A stretch of DNA of 64,000 nt from DATDFB01 sp035276475 (GTDB lineage: Bacteria; Acidobacteriota; Thermoanaerobaculia; Gp7-AA8): the NCBI GenBank assembly GCA_035276475.1, contig DATELQ010000069.1:28010-92009 (forward strand), in the 5' to 3' direction. The position numbers were made by a program, and so were the translations under genes. A model generated the notes under the pieces. It had not been told where the DNA came from, made no database searches, and was given only the letters and a program-made list of their open reading frames with translations. Shown piece after piece: positions 32,301 to 37,012 of this stretch (the stretch's first letter is position 1; each line of letters opens with the position of its first letter).

Positions 32301-35300
32301 CTGCTTCTGGACGACGAGGTCCTGCACGACGACTTCGTTCGGCGTGCGGATCTGGTTCGTGGCATACGACGCGTTGCCGAGACCGTCGAGCACGGCCAGC
32401 GAGAACGGACCGACCGGCAGGTCATCGATGCGGAACGAGCCGTCGGCGTTGGTGTTGACGCTGCGATATTCGCCGAAGATCGAGTTCCTGGCGGCGACGA
32501 GCTTCTTCGCCAGCGGCGTGCCGTCGGCGTACTTCGCGACGCCGGTGACGGAGCCGCGCCCGAGGAACTGGAGGACGATGCGCTGGACCTCGCCGTCGGT
32601 GTGGATGGCGCCGGAGAGCCGCGTGTCTTTCCCGTCGGCCGTCGCGGCGAGCGTGTAGCCGCCGCTGATGGCCTTGTCGATGTCGCGGGCGATGAACTCG
32701 AAGAGGAACGAGCCGTCGTCCTGGGTGATGTCGAACTGCTGCCCGGCTTCCGTGAGCTGCACGAGCGCGCCCTTGACCGGCGTGTTGTCGCCGAGCAGCA
32801 GCTTCCCGACGATGCTGCCGCCGGGGGCGTTGTTGTCGATGCGCGGCACGATCGACGGCGGCGCGCTCGTGTAGCTCATGCCGGCGGTGAGGGCGTCGGC
32901 AATCGGATCGAGCCCGATCTTGTACTGCGCCTTCGCCGTCAGCGCGTGATCGAAGCTCAAGTTGAGGAGGCGCCCGTCGTCCTGCAGCGACGCGCCCGGA
33001 ATCACGACCTGCGCGTTCGGATCGCTCGGCTTGTTCTTCTTCGTGATCTCCGGCACGCCCGCGGCCGGGAGGCTCGTGACGAGCGTGATGAGGTCGCGCA
33101 GCTTGCTGGCGTCAGCGACTTTCACCGGCCGGTTGAAGAGGACGGTCACGATGTGGCCCTTGTCGTCGAGGTGGAGGTCCTGCGCCGCGTGCACGACGGC
33201 GAGCGGCGTCTGCGCGACCGGGCTTCCTGAGACCGTGCCGACGGCGCCGCTGACGACGAGGTTGTCGCTCCCGCGGTCGACGGTGAGCGTCACGGGCGAC
33301 CCAGCGGTCGCACCCGTGATGGCGATGGATTTGCGAACGAAGCTGCCGTCGGTGGCGCCGGGATAAATGAGGTCGAGGGTGAACGCGGCCGCTTGCGGCA
33401 CGACCGTCACCTTCATCGACTCGTTCCACCGCCCGACGAGCGCGAGCTCGCCCGCCTCGGACGAGGAACCGAAGCGCGTCAACTGCGCCCACGGCAGCGT
33501 CGCCGGCGCCGGGTCGTCCTCGGCGCGCCCGGAGATGCTGGCGCCCGACGTCGCGCCGGTCACGGTCAGCGCGTACGGCCGCGCGCTGCCCGACACCGTC
33601 GCGCCATGCGCGAGGGCCAAAAAGTACGGCGAGCGGTGCGACGTCGCCGCGGCGAAGTCCGCCGCGAAGTCGCTCATGCTCTTCCCATTGGCGAGGCCGA
33701 CTCGCTCGAGCTCCCGCGCCATCCCCGCCTCGGCGATGCGGCCGTTCGAGATCTTCTCGCGCACCTGATCCCACTCGTGCATGTCGGCGGAGCTGTCGAC
33801 GCGCTCGACGTTGCCGAGGAGATCGAGGGCGAGATGGAAGATCGGATCGCGGTCCTCGGCCACGTTGTCCGCATTCGCATTCGCGCGGGCCACGAAGATG
33901 CGCTGCCCCGCCCGGGCGATGTCCTGCGCGCGCGTGAAGACGTCGGTGCGGACCAGCCGCGGGAACGACGACAGCGCCGGCACCATCGGCGCCGTGGCCA
34001 GGCTGTAGGCGATGCCGATGAGCGGCATCTGCGAGTTCACGAAGTCGGAGTTGACGTACTGCGTGTACCAAGGCATCACGATCGTCGCCGGCGAGAGCGG
34101 GATGCCGTTGGAGTCGACGCCCATGCGCAGCGTGACCGAGGCGGCCACGCCGTCGGGCGCGTCGGGCACGGACGCGTAGAAGTGCCCGTTGATCGTCGAC
34201 TTGAGGTGATACGGCACCGTCACGGTGCCGCCGGGGTCGATGGTGAAGTTGCGCACGGCGTCGCCGTCGACGCGGCAGATGTTGTTGTTCGACCCTTCGT
34301 TGCAAGGCGGGATCGAGCCGAGGTCCACCTTCACCGTCTGCTTCGAGGCGGAGACGTTCGTGATGAACGCGTACGCGGTGTACGGCTCCCCCGCGCGCAC
34401 GTTGTCGGGATGGACGAAGTTGACCTGGAAGCGCGGATCGTTGACGACGATCGACGCCTTGAGATGACCCTTCAGCGGCACCTGCGGCTGGTCGGGCGCG
34501 CTGTAGATGGCCCGGATGTCGATGTCGACGTCCTGCGTGCCGGTGCGCAGCGACTCGAGCGTCCACTCCGCCGAGCCTTGGGCCTGCGCCAGGAGAATGA
34601 CGTTGCCGGTGGCCTTGTCGTAGATCGGCACTGGCTGCCCGATCGCCACCGCCGGCGTGACCTTGGAGATGCGCATGCCGTTCGGCGCGGTGAACGTGGC
34701 GGTGACGGAGTCGAGCTTGATCTGCGAGCCCGCCGGGGCCGCATTCGAAACGTTGAGGATGACGGCGAAGAATTGGTGGAGGACGCCGAAGCCCGTCGGA
34801 ATGACGACGGCGGCCGGGATCGTCGGCCGCCGGTGCTTCAACGTCTCGTCGGCGTCGGGACCGCCCTCGTTCTCGCCGTCGCCCGGCGGAACGCTGAGGT
34901 CTTCGAGGAGCATCACGCCGAAGATCTGCGGCGGATCCCAGCGCGGCCGCGCGCCGTTGATCGGCGGCGGCGGCAGCCCGTCGGCGCTGGGGCTCGGCGG
35001 GATGATGGTCTGGTGCGTCCGCTTGTCGACGAGAACCGTGTAGGGGACCTGCACGGTCACGCCCTGCACGGCGAAGAGGAAGTTGTAGTCGTAGGCGTCG
35101 TAGTTCGTGGCGTCGACGTTGATGCCGCGCGCGCGGAGGTCGTCGGGGGTGAGTTGCTTGACCTGGACGTCGGTCGACAGCGTGCCGACGACGTCGATGG
35201 TCGTGCTGGCCGGAACGGCCGGCTGCACGAAGTTCCCCTTGTCGTCGAGGAGCCGGATGTTGAGGAGCGTGTACGTCCCCTGCTGGTGCAGCGGCGGCAG

Positions 35301-35588
35301 CGTGAAGGGGCGGCCGGGCTGGGTGCGGATGGTGATGGGGGCGTCGATGCCGGGGCCGATGAGGTCCGCCGCCGCAACCATCGTGGTCGGCGGCGCGGCG
35401 TCGCCGCTCTTGCCGCCGAAGAGCGTCGGGATGACGCCCGGAATGTCGGCGCCGGTCTGGTGCGGATGCGTATCGACTTCGAGCGTGAGTCCGGCGATGT
35501 TGAGCTGGCCGGAAGCAAACTCCGATGCGCGCGCGGCCGGAAAGAGGACCAGCGAGAAGAGAAGGGCGGCGAAGAGTTTTCTGGCCAT
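14346..35588 (-). CDS. Giant secreted multidomain protein, about 7,080 residues
   Basis: A single uninterrupted frame. I prefer the ATG at 35588, which shares one base with the upstream TGA (TGATG); a GTG one codon earlier is possible. A signal peptide is clear (MARKLFAALLFSLVLFP then AARAS). Roughly in order: an N-terminal region of about 880 residues with Ig-like parts; six or more carboxypeptidase-regulatory/Cna-B-like domains (about residues 890-2000); SbsA-like and Ig-like domains; Gly-rich beta-solenoid-like blocks near 24.2-24.7 and 26.3-27.0 kb; a concanavalin-like segment near 22.7-23.2 kb; the 367-residue tandem modules (17.6-21.4 kb); Calx-beta-like Ig repeats; two copies of a W-[IF]-DD-x-x-PAG domain; and two F5/8-type-C (discoidin) domains at the C-terminus. 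The tail suggests glycan binding at the cell surface. No catalytic motif was recognised. Confidence 0.9.
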   Translation of the reverse strand: MARKLFAALLFSLVLFPAARASEFASGQLNIAGLTLEVDTHPHQTGADIPGVIPTLFGGKSGDAAPPTTMVAAADLIGPGIDAPITIRTQPGRPFTLPPLHQQGTYTLLNIRLLDDKGNFVQPAVPASTTIDVVGTLSTDVQVKQLTPDDLRARGINVDATNYDAYDYNFLFAVQGVTVQVPYTVLVDKRTHQTIIPPSPSADGLPPPPINGARPRWDPPQIFGVMLLEDLSVPPGDGENEGGPDADETLKHRRPTIPAAVVIPTGFGVLHQFFAVILNVSNAAPAGSQIKLDSVTATFTAPNGMRISKVTPAVAIGQPVPIYDKATGNVILLAQAQGSAEWTLESLRTGTQDVDIDIRAIYSAPDQPQVPLKGHLKASIVVNDPRFQVNFVHPDNVRAGEPYTAYAFITNVSASKQTVKVDLGSIPPCNEGSNNNICRVDGDAVRNFTIDPGGTVTVPYHLKSTINGHFYASVPDAPDGVAASVTLRMGVDSNGIPLSPATIVMPWYTQYVNSDFVNSQMPLIGIAYSLATAPMVPALSSFPRLVRTDVFTRAQDIARAGQRIFVARANANADNVAEDRDPIFHLALDLLGNVERVDSSADMHEWDQVREKISNGRIAEAGMARELERVGLANGKSMSDFAADFAAATSHRSPYFLALAHGATVSGSARPYALTVTGATSGASISGRAEDDPAPATLPWAQLTRFGSSSEAGELALVGRWNESMKVTVVPQAAAFTLDLIYPGATDGSFVRKSIAITGATAGSPVTLTVDRGSDNLVVSGAVGTVSGSPVAQTPLAVVHAAQDLHLDDKGHIVTVLFNRPVKVADASKLRDLITLVTSLPAAGVPEITKKNKPSDPNAQVVIPGASLQDDGRLLNLSFDHALTAKAQYKIGLDPIADALTAGMSYTSAPPSIVPRIDNNAPGGSIVGKLLLGDNTPVKGALVQLTEAGQQFDITQDDGSFLFEFIARDIDKAISGGYTLAATADGKDTRLSGAIHTDGEVQRIVLQFLGRGSVTGVAKYADGTPLAKKLVAARNSIFGEYRSVNTNADGSFRIDDLPVGPFSLAVLDGLGNASYATNQIRTPNEVVVQDLVVQKQPFAGTATIKVTVKRSDFAQDPDPRKALVAGAHVGVSTAGVGLLDGFTDVNGQVTFQKVPAGFVSLFAAEFNITRSQAADDFPLTADTTVEKILILPVPTPSTAICTLEGNVTRDDPANPASPARYPVPNAVVHIADYTTVTADAAGHYVFNDLPTSLAGKKVSAYDAETRRGVITNVPALTPNVSNPLPIEITSTKAVGRARLILHLYSATGQPVPDYYVNLPGYPPTEFHSNLDGTYTLDVLVPRKVEVWALPGPLTAQRHHLYGYQTAHVSMNAQVDGQDVHAELHLPGQGTVGGRILQLKRCPDGVTTCPPQYDVAHGKVGVSHLMWFESDQALVMQERIPVETDDNTGYATTDAVPVGAAEVVTVDHPAGFAEEHTAVQFEGYPAKVDLKIEMLGNVTGRVFNWDGQTPIAGADLTLSGSFVNMPNFKSGVNGTFSFPSVAADMGFRIVAKMTLNGIERWGYVDGHTPRGGGPVGPLNIIMRRQANIGGTIVNANGAPVPLARYWIRELGWPYRTFGSQLDPLYADKNGAFFLNNVFTGGVRISAEDPIVQEDRGDASAEIRDEGDDQNNIVVHLGSIGRSLIRVTVRDKNNNYAVVPNAEVMLSTGSAAFDFASTDGNGVAELDQLPVNQTYNIVARSKSLGRGGSVGGITLTAGVPRDVEVDLTMTGIVAGTVVQSASNNAPVIGAAVNLIGPADEWASTDDTGAFIFNGVPEGTFRLDGVDLQTGRHTVPMQNPLSITPLFPEQRGIVLPLEATATLVVNVWLPDDAGHSSGVFVPQANVSLMPTGESHRDMQVVGGPITFTNVIAKRYSLHVTEIGGLQRNIDYFGNFTPGQATQTLDLVLTAYGEVDVHVTGEPSQIAGASVVVVHNRQVQKVYTDSNGNAKVPGVELGTFTASVSSPTLGLTAATNGELTSQSQPANVTLALGQFVTLDGYVDAELGGPSVNTKVTASFFSNNKTFTLEAQTDASGYFQIIGIPPNIQLHPVNFYAADGTLGAHIDPYNIGTTAAHLGHIHLDSTAPRVLSTDPVNNANAVAPNAHIRITFSEPLSLSSVGGITLTSVADAQNVQLNFPSQWPSNNVLDIAPASILKSNTVYHLFIPNGVSDLSGNIMSGHVDVSFTTVDYTEPKIVFMTPTVADPVFPGQVFKAKFNKAVDVHSFDAGHGATATLTELDRYKGDPVANGDVPLAITADATDPATFNLAPQGVAIKAGAFYRLTIAGVGDTQTPPVLMKGPQSFDYFAYDQVKPAISIVSPVPAGTPLVSGGGYMPTIASTDKDIKFVEWYSTDGTNKTLIAKLYTAPYGLPNFTAPVVTAPSTVTLYAKATDLSLNDSDYASFTWDVLPNLPPQNITVTLSKQTIYLKNHVDATVAFSDEGVSDTVRLAVIGKHADGTDYPLTTGINPAGSITVTRPVGGAWPTATFGVDLPGDLKEGDSLRFVATVTDVDSKSATGEFATTVAVDSGAPTVVSLLPQADTAYPYGNGNTKYTIQAKVRDAESGAQKVVFDYDGQSIPVTTGSYDAATATWTFSTQATVTPKNTDTRIRITATAYDYHGNATPASTEVIYQAVNDASIPKAQWITPIDGAALPANKPNETTTVKLRVHATDDVKVESVTFTSAQFTAPVDPVTVPKSGTTDIFEATATLTVPAEGTPFTITATVKDSSSAHDVVLPITIDPVNVDAASGDVTILGPSSIEPGAAATYTGKNVVVTGASAVLYIKGAVTLKNLIVINGATVGDPSGTKLDVTVAQHLYVDGDSAVNVSGKGYLGGWHFTEDGGSQNTSAIGRTKGDTITGGAANASASYGGFGGYNGNAGGTTNAPYGSITAPTDFGSGGSGSATGQQAGGNGGGAAALRTTTATGDLGRIAIAGSVRADGERGVNWGSGSGGSVLISARQFITGHATRITANGADDNGGNTTVAGGGGGRISISATERFDLESGEPIVQARGGRNLNGGNTAASTEGGAGTVFLHRPASTLGDLIVSSYDESNPTIQRLTRATPLSAALGVVTFDSATAGPRALVRIDDGSIAQSAITADATAVVAGPADVPALTLDGSTPANGSTVLQAQTITTNFTANAAHTGGVERVDLSLAAGGSATILGGNAASVSPSGGTGVVVSATAPTGATTLTATMVDRAGRTATATPFNFTVAPNQGPSITQFDVAPLQLYAGHNVTVTGAASDDLAITALTLTTPGLNQQGGTPFVNGGTMTKSWTVPVAKDAPTNVTIPFTLSASDGFPGRAAVTQSTNVTILKDPNPPVVVSIESPDAVQEGTGATFTVNAIVTDAEVGVKSATANFDGVNKPMVFNANTGKWTATINVPAVDGTDGVPKTLTVTASDYDNNLGTLSKTVTVNPLLDHDGPTINWLCGSPGAVYSAGTTVDLRVVALPVSAQNGVQSVQFYVDDVAKETVSAGTNLWKLRDGLAVPATDGATVSIRVVATSVSGNSNSVISTIVADATPVTFSSSTIVAANSTLDGHSLIIGSGSTMTVVGPHAFKNLVVLDGGTLVQQPADGVHADLITADRLFVACNGAINVAKMGFGRNATISGAGIAVNGSGGGHIGRGGKWDPMSGGSFGSIYQPAEGGGGGGTSDTTAVVTGGGSVRITGTTSVGIDGTVNANGVAQNSGSGGGAGGSVWIKTGGRLAGGGSITATGAVADRGAGGGGAIALDYDTKSGLLVTQLNAAGGGGNAPGGAGTILLRATGAVYGDLTVDAKNVAGSTTELLPFGSATASSSSGKTATLDARWVAPFVAGNYVQVNAPDGTPRGTWRIGSVAQGPSTRVVNGTATINTQDAAAYSGYLMFSEKGYTIAGATKKFVAVRFNNGAWEYDDDAAFQPFTPDAGDRLFAQFTKDAASVTSFAPLACCTPVNGIPVLQLAGGEVLANVDDATAQTPFANASEFIIRPDAAGRAIVLANEPASVTLVDGTAPVDVRAGDTLVGVYLFDHLTLANGATLRSRDTITVANPPSIDATSKLVAPNSGAPSIDTSKVSFVPSANGVNLTGAAGAVSDPDTPLHVVAHNTARGALPPQTFALQNAASITVGTSGGYSIAKSFGSSAFGDSGASSVDTIAQGSVSFSASAGHNLNAGFVVDDTTRNSNDPLQNVFHLKSNGQYEVWANGATTSSASGSYNASTSFRLEKSASAIRWFVDGRKVFETATSAPSVRFDAAFGEPGAEVNSLVFDKQNASPAAFAMIVAANGSFTLPIDGAGGDSFALLARDGHAYPMATSEAAVGSMAGNLGVASLALTPSTVYGGAPTTGTVTLASAAPSGGAIVTLASTNAGVAPVPASVTVPSGQFSATFPITTTSVATTTTATISATYIGTQSAALTVNHDSTPPTITITTPAAGANPIREGDPVNIEATIVDAEVGVKSATATLEGVTGTTNLTKDPVRANVWTGAITAPDVDGTTAVPKTLTINAVDFENNAAAPATRSVGINPINDSTMPTLAWNCSGNGYYPPNTAVPISVNVKPAAGDSITSVTITATDAAGAHNLTVTPQANGNYTATYTTRAGDTDGTVVTLRAFATELSGKTNGLPGTITIVTGTPFSNQTILATDTQYEGGTIIVTGGTVTIVGHHSFKRLIVLGGQVVHPAPTTTSVSSLDVAVTETLFVACGASINANGLGYIGVSGGIARTYPNTTVGGSTPGAAGSHGGIGATCNGCYNNETAAATYGSLWDPNEPGGSGSKNSSNATDAAANPGGGVIRINAATVQLDGTISADSQTTDLTSGAGGSIRIDATTLSGSGTIHADSVTKNGASGGGGRVAVYYAGALGVPKANITANAGSSDFGYRQGASGTVYLRQVNAATRAKVSDELVIDNGTTVQAGRFTDLADLGGGTVTAVSGNVITLSNTPSPWLSGSYIEILNADGSVHASYLITAMSGNSVTVQLASGESAANAPVGSAYRGNLGIDKITVGAKSLLSSPAVHGNDLTLSGIVETMDVRAQNLTLSGVQLRQTPTTTTPNTFNSLTITVPGTLTVDAASIIDASGRGYIGVVGGTARTYPNTTTGGSTPGAAGSHGGIGATCNGCYSNETAAATYGSLWDPNEPGGAGSKNSSNATDASVNAGGGVIRISAGTLQVDGNIVADSVATDLTSGAGGSIRIDATTLTGSGKIHADSVTKNGASGGGGRVAIYYAGALGVPKANITAKAGSSDFGYRQGASGTVYLRQVNATTRAKQSDELVIDNGTSIQAGRFTDLPDLGGGTVTAVNGNVITLSNTPSPWLAGSQIEILNADGSVRASYVITAMSGNNVTVQLASGESAANAPVGSAYRGNLGIDKITIGSKSLLSAPAIHGSTLTLSGIFETMDVRAQNLTLNGVQLRQTPTTTTPNTFNSLTITVPGTLTVDAASTIDASGRGYIGVVNGTARTYPNTTTGGSTPGAAGSHGGIGATCNGCYSNETAAAVYGSLWDPNEPGGAGSKNSSNATDASVNAGGGVIRISAGTLQVDGNIVADSVATDLTSGAGGSIRIDATTLAGSGKIHADSVTKNGASGGGGRVAIYYAGALGVPKANITANAGSSDFGYRQGASGTVYLRQVNAATRAKVSDELVIDNGTTVQAGRFTDLPDLGGGTVTAVSGNVITLSNTPSPWLAGSQIEILNADGSVRASYVITAISGNDVTVQLNAGETVANAPVGSAYRGNLGIDKITIGSKSLLSTPALHGSNLTLSGIVETTDVRAQNLTLNGVQLRQTPTTTTPNTFNSLTITVPGTLTVDAASTIDASGRGYIGVVGGTARTYPNTTTGGSTPGAAGSHGGMGSICVGCYSNEVAAATYGSLWNPNEPGGSGSKNSSNATDASVNAGGGVIRISAGNIQLDGNVVADSVATDLTSGAGGSIRIDTNALNGTGRIHANSATKNGASGGGGRVAVYYAGTLGVPKTNITANAGSSDFGYRQGAPGTVYFKRADQTYGELWIDNGTVATQRYTPLTSIGVGTITAITASTGGAVDTIVDTNAHFPTDPPLAGARVFVNNDKSVTWKVVANTATSLTLDVSSTALTAQVGQAYSGILRFDALRLRNANLVSADPVESLATIDKDAASQMLVNAAAPVVTSAKISLSSTVNADTVIGTAGAVSDPETPIKITVTNIRTGQSLAPVNAAADGSFSIPVTGIPGDTFMLFATDSAASPLTSRGITVSGQIVNTNGVASVSASPQSVNGGGLVTFGVRLLAQARYPITVTLSSSDAATVPVPASLTIPIGAISASFTATTANPAAQTTATITATGANGGPQSTAVTVIPSSSGLASVAVNPASVTGGTTVNGTVTLGSPAPAGGAVVTLSSSSSLATVPALVTIPAGATAASFTVTTAQTGAAATATITGVYGNSQNAALSIAACSSMQAPSTPTGTTLDQTWIDDGFPAGSTASGTGGTFVNTQAATGTQSIYFAPAAGARTYGFSGATTTMTLGASDSAVSYVLINPCNPPRQILLAWSDGTTEYRASWGEDLIEPTIAHVRMGLIPAGGQWVRLESAASIIRATGKTMKGLTIKVFGGEVWLDDIGRVACATPVAAAPPSFPSNEVIWFDDALPAGAVPSPSSWTFDTVQKASGTNSHVEPKANNYHEHYFTAATTPMIVRSGEVLFTYVLIDPCNPPREILLQWNDGSSWNHRAYWGDAASVFGTNGTASAYRMGGLPDAGKWVRLEVPAELVGLEGATVSGAAFGIQDGQAWFDRVGKYSRVNLAVNKTATQSSNLDGSNVAARAVDGATAGDAAFGTIAATASQSQPWWQVDLGVSQPIEGVTVWSCCTNSITNFWLFVSDTPFTANDVATTRAQSGVSSYHFDSAFGIRQAFTIDRAGRYVRVQLNGTGSLQLAEVQVWAPGVAARVNLVSGVNAVAQSSTLVSNTGPEHAVEGTADMGTHTNFDANAWWEIDLGSSRQISSLDLFNRPDCCADRLQNFYVFVSDTPFTTHVLADAIAQAGVYVVYYGTGSPSPPSGYTIPLNRSGRYIRVQLNGTNYLTLMELQAWSAPSLAPLSAPIPSVLRTKQ
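14385..15275 (-). other. Two tandem F5/8 type C (discoidin/fucolectin-like) domains of the giant protein
   Basis: Both copies show the family pattern: N-[LV]-A-x-x-[KN]-x-[AT]-x-Q-SS near the start, a WW-[QE]-[IV]-DLG core, F-[WY]-[LV]-FVSDTPF in the middle and GRY-[IV]-RVQLNGT near the end. The first copy covers about 14830-15275, the second about 14385-14830. The family binds glycans or phospholipids; here it forms the extreme C-terminus, so binding of a surface polysaccharide is the likely role (inference). Confidence 0.8.
15300..16260 (-). repeat. Two copies of a W-[IF]-DD-x-x-PAG domain before the discoidin domains
   Basis: Two related domains of about 150 residues each share W-[IF]-DD-x-x-PAG, YVLI-[ND]-PCNPPR-[QE]-ILL-[AQ]-W-[SN]-DG, a W-x-[ED]-[DA] step, and G-[KQ]-WVRLE near the end. 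I do not recognise a named family. The position next to discoidin domains suggests a sugar-binding or beta-sandwich domain. Confidence 0.6.
17590..21410 (-). repeat. Tandem 1,101-bp modules (367 residues), three full and one partial
   Basis: The segment encoding GYIGV recurs at 18108, 19209, 20310 and 21411, exactly 1,101 bases apart. Units are 20310-21410, 19209-20309, 18108-19208 and a truncated 17590-18107. Each unit carries a Gly/Ser-rich stretch (ARTYPNTT, GSHGG, a C-x-G-C-Y pair, SLWDPNEPGG), then GGSIRID and GGGGRVA blocks, then beta-rich sequence (DELVIDNGT, FTDL, ITLSNTPSPWL, RGNLGIDKI). Copies are very similar at protein level with scattered base changes. The fourth copy diverges after the GYRQGA block. 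Confidence 0.92.
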
Positions 35589-36373
35589 CACGGATGCGGA
35601 ATCGGAATGGTGTCGGCGTCGTGCATCTCGCGCTCGACGCGGAGGACGTGGGTGTCGACGCGCTTCGCGCCCGGCTCGATGACGAGGGCGTCGCGCGGCG
35701 GAAGGTCGCCGTCGACGCGCACGATGGAGTCGCGCACCGTCAGCGGGCCGCCTTCGGTCTTGTAGGTGATCGACTTCTCGCTGGGGAGGCCGTAGGCGTC
35801 GGCGGCGTTGCCGCGCACGGCCACGCGCAGCATTTCGTCATGCTCTTCGCGCCGCGCGTTCGGATACGACGCCCCCACGAGCGCCTCGGCCGCATCGCGC
35901 GAAAGGGCATAGGAATGGTCGTAGCCGACCTCGATCTTCGTCGCGCCGTTGTCGATCTCGAAGGCGTCGACGGAGCGGCCGCTGGCCGAGCCCTTCATAC
36001 CTAGGGCGGTGGTGCGCCAGGCGTTGCCGCCGGCGATCTTTCCCGGCGCGGCGTTCGCCGCGGCCTTGAATCCGCCGCCGCGCTTCGGCGCCGTGGCCCT
36101 GGCGATCTCGTCGAAGCGCGTCACGCTGTAGGTGCCCTGGGCGTGATCGATCTCCGTCACCTGCTGCGCGGCGTAGTCGGTGATGGTGACGCGCTGCCCC
36201 GCCACGACGACGATGGTGTTGCCGTAGCAGTACTCATCGACGACGCGCGGCGCCTTCGCGAACGGGTCCTGGATCTTGCGCACGAGATGCAGCGGGCGCG
36301 GGAAGAGGGACGCCGCCGCCATCGCCGAAGCCGCTCCGAAGAGCAGCACGAAGGGAACGAATTTTCGAACCAC
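35588..36373 (-). CDS. Exported protein of unknown function (261 residues), first gene of the giant-protein operon
   Basis: An N-terminal signal peptide is visible (MVRKFVPFVLLFGAAS then AMAAAS). The mature part contains a VAGQRVTITDYAAQQ block followed by EIDHAQGTYSVTRFDEI, a pattern reminiscent of DUF4412-like periplasmic or outer-membrane proteins; this resemblance is by eye only. The middle is Ala/Gly-rich and the second half (about residues 130-250) looks globular. Its TGA stop overlaps the start of the 7,080-residue protein (TGATG), so the three genes are very likely one operon. It could be an export or assembly partner of the giant proteins, but that rests on position only. Confidence 0.85.
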   Translation of the reverse strand: MVRKFVPFVLLFGAASAMAAASLFPRPLHLVRKIQDPFAKAPRVVDEYCYGNTIVVVAGQRVTITDYAAQQVTEIDHAQGTYSVTRFDEIARATAPKRGGGFKAAANAAPGKIAGGNAWRTTALGMKGSASGRSVDAFEIDNGATKIEVGYDHSYALSRDAAEALVGASYPNARREEHDEMLRVAVRGNAADAYGLPSEKSITYKTEGGPLTVRDSIVRVDGDLPPRDALVIEPGAKRVDTHVLRVEREMHDADTIPIPHP

Positions 36374-36484
36374 GATTGTCTCCGAACCGGATCAGTGCCG
36401 GGCAAGGTAGCGGCGGAGGCGTGCGCGCGGGAACCCGCTTTTGTGCCAAAGCACGCGCTGCCGTGCCACGCATGCGAGAGTGTT

Positions 36485-36955
36485 TCAGCGGAGGTTGCGG
36501 CGCATCTGATCGACGGAGCTGTAGCCCGCCAGCAGTGCGGCTTCTTTTTTCGAGAAGCCGAGCGCCAGAAGCCGCATGGCGTGATGCCCGCGCACGCGGC
36601 GAAGGAAGGTCGACGGCGGCTCGTCGAACGACTCGTTCCACATGCGATAGAACGAGCGGCGCGACGACCAGCGGTGCTCGAGGTCGCGCAGCGCCGGGAC
36701 GTTTTTCTCGACGGCGATCGCCTGAAGGAACGCGCGCAGCTTCACCGGCAGCTCATCGAGCGAGGTCCCGACCTCCTGCAACGCCGCGTTCAAATCCGGC
36801 CCGACGGTGTCGTCGGCGCAACGCTGCTGCTCGCGCCAGCGGTCGAGGTCCTCGAAGTTGCGGAAGGCCACGGCGTCGCACTCGGCGTCGCGCGCCAACG
36901 CCCCCGCCACCTCGGGCGGGCCGATGATGATGACACGTGAACCAGGGAGACGCAT
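36485..36955 (-). CDS. AraC-type helix-turn-helix transcriptional regulator (156 residues)
   Basis: The C-terminal 60 residues carry an AraC-like DNA-binding domain: SRRSFYRMW, then PPSTFLRRVRGHHAMRLL, then GFSKKEAALLAGYSS and a short tail. The N-terminal half starts with a strand/glycine pattern (VIIIGPPEVAGAL), like the beginning of a receiver or P-loop fold but without the acidic residues of a true receiver. It sits 111 bases upstream of the giant-protein operon on the same strand, so it may regulate that operon or glgB upstream. A 6-bp hairpin abuts the ATG on its 5' side (36956-36972). Confidence 0.75.
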   Translation of the reverse strand: MRLPGSRVIIIGPPEVAGALARDAECDAVAFRNFEDLDRWREQQRCADDTVGPDLNAALQEVGTSLDELPVKLRAFLQAIAVEKNVPALRDLEHRWSSRRSFYRMWNESFDEPPSTFLRRVRGHHAMRLLALGFSKKEAALLAGYSSVDQMRRNLR

Positions 36956-36972
36956 GGCGAGGAATGCTCGCC
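36956..36972 (-). promoter_or_regulatory. Hairpin directly upstream of the AraC-family start codon
   Basis: GGCGAG (36956-36961) and CTCGCC (36967-36972) form a perfect 6-bp stem with a 5-base loop. The stem ends at the base before the ATG at 36955, where a Shine-Dalgarno would be expected. It could be part of the 3' end of the glgB transcript or control AraC translation; nothing else supports either. Confidence 0.35.
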
Positions 36973-36991
36973 CTATGACGACGGGAAATGG

Positions 36992-37012
36992 GGCGCGATA
37001 TTGGTACGCGCC
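36992..37012 (-). terminator. Hairpin immediately after the glgB stop codon
   Basis: GGCGCG (36992-36997) and CGCGCC (37007-37012) form a perfect 6-bp GC stem with a 9-base AT-rich loop, directly abutting the glgB TGA. There is no U-tract, so it is at best a weak or factor-dependent terminator. Confidence 0.35.

Noticed and set aside
25215..33230. Plus-strand frame of 2,671 codons, and similar long frames at 20625-24968 and 33393-35765
   Set aside because: They are antisense to the 7,080-residue protein. They have no ribosome site, low-complexity Arg/Gly/Val/Asp composition, and the opposite strand has signal peptide and domain motifs.
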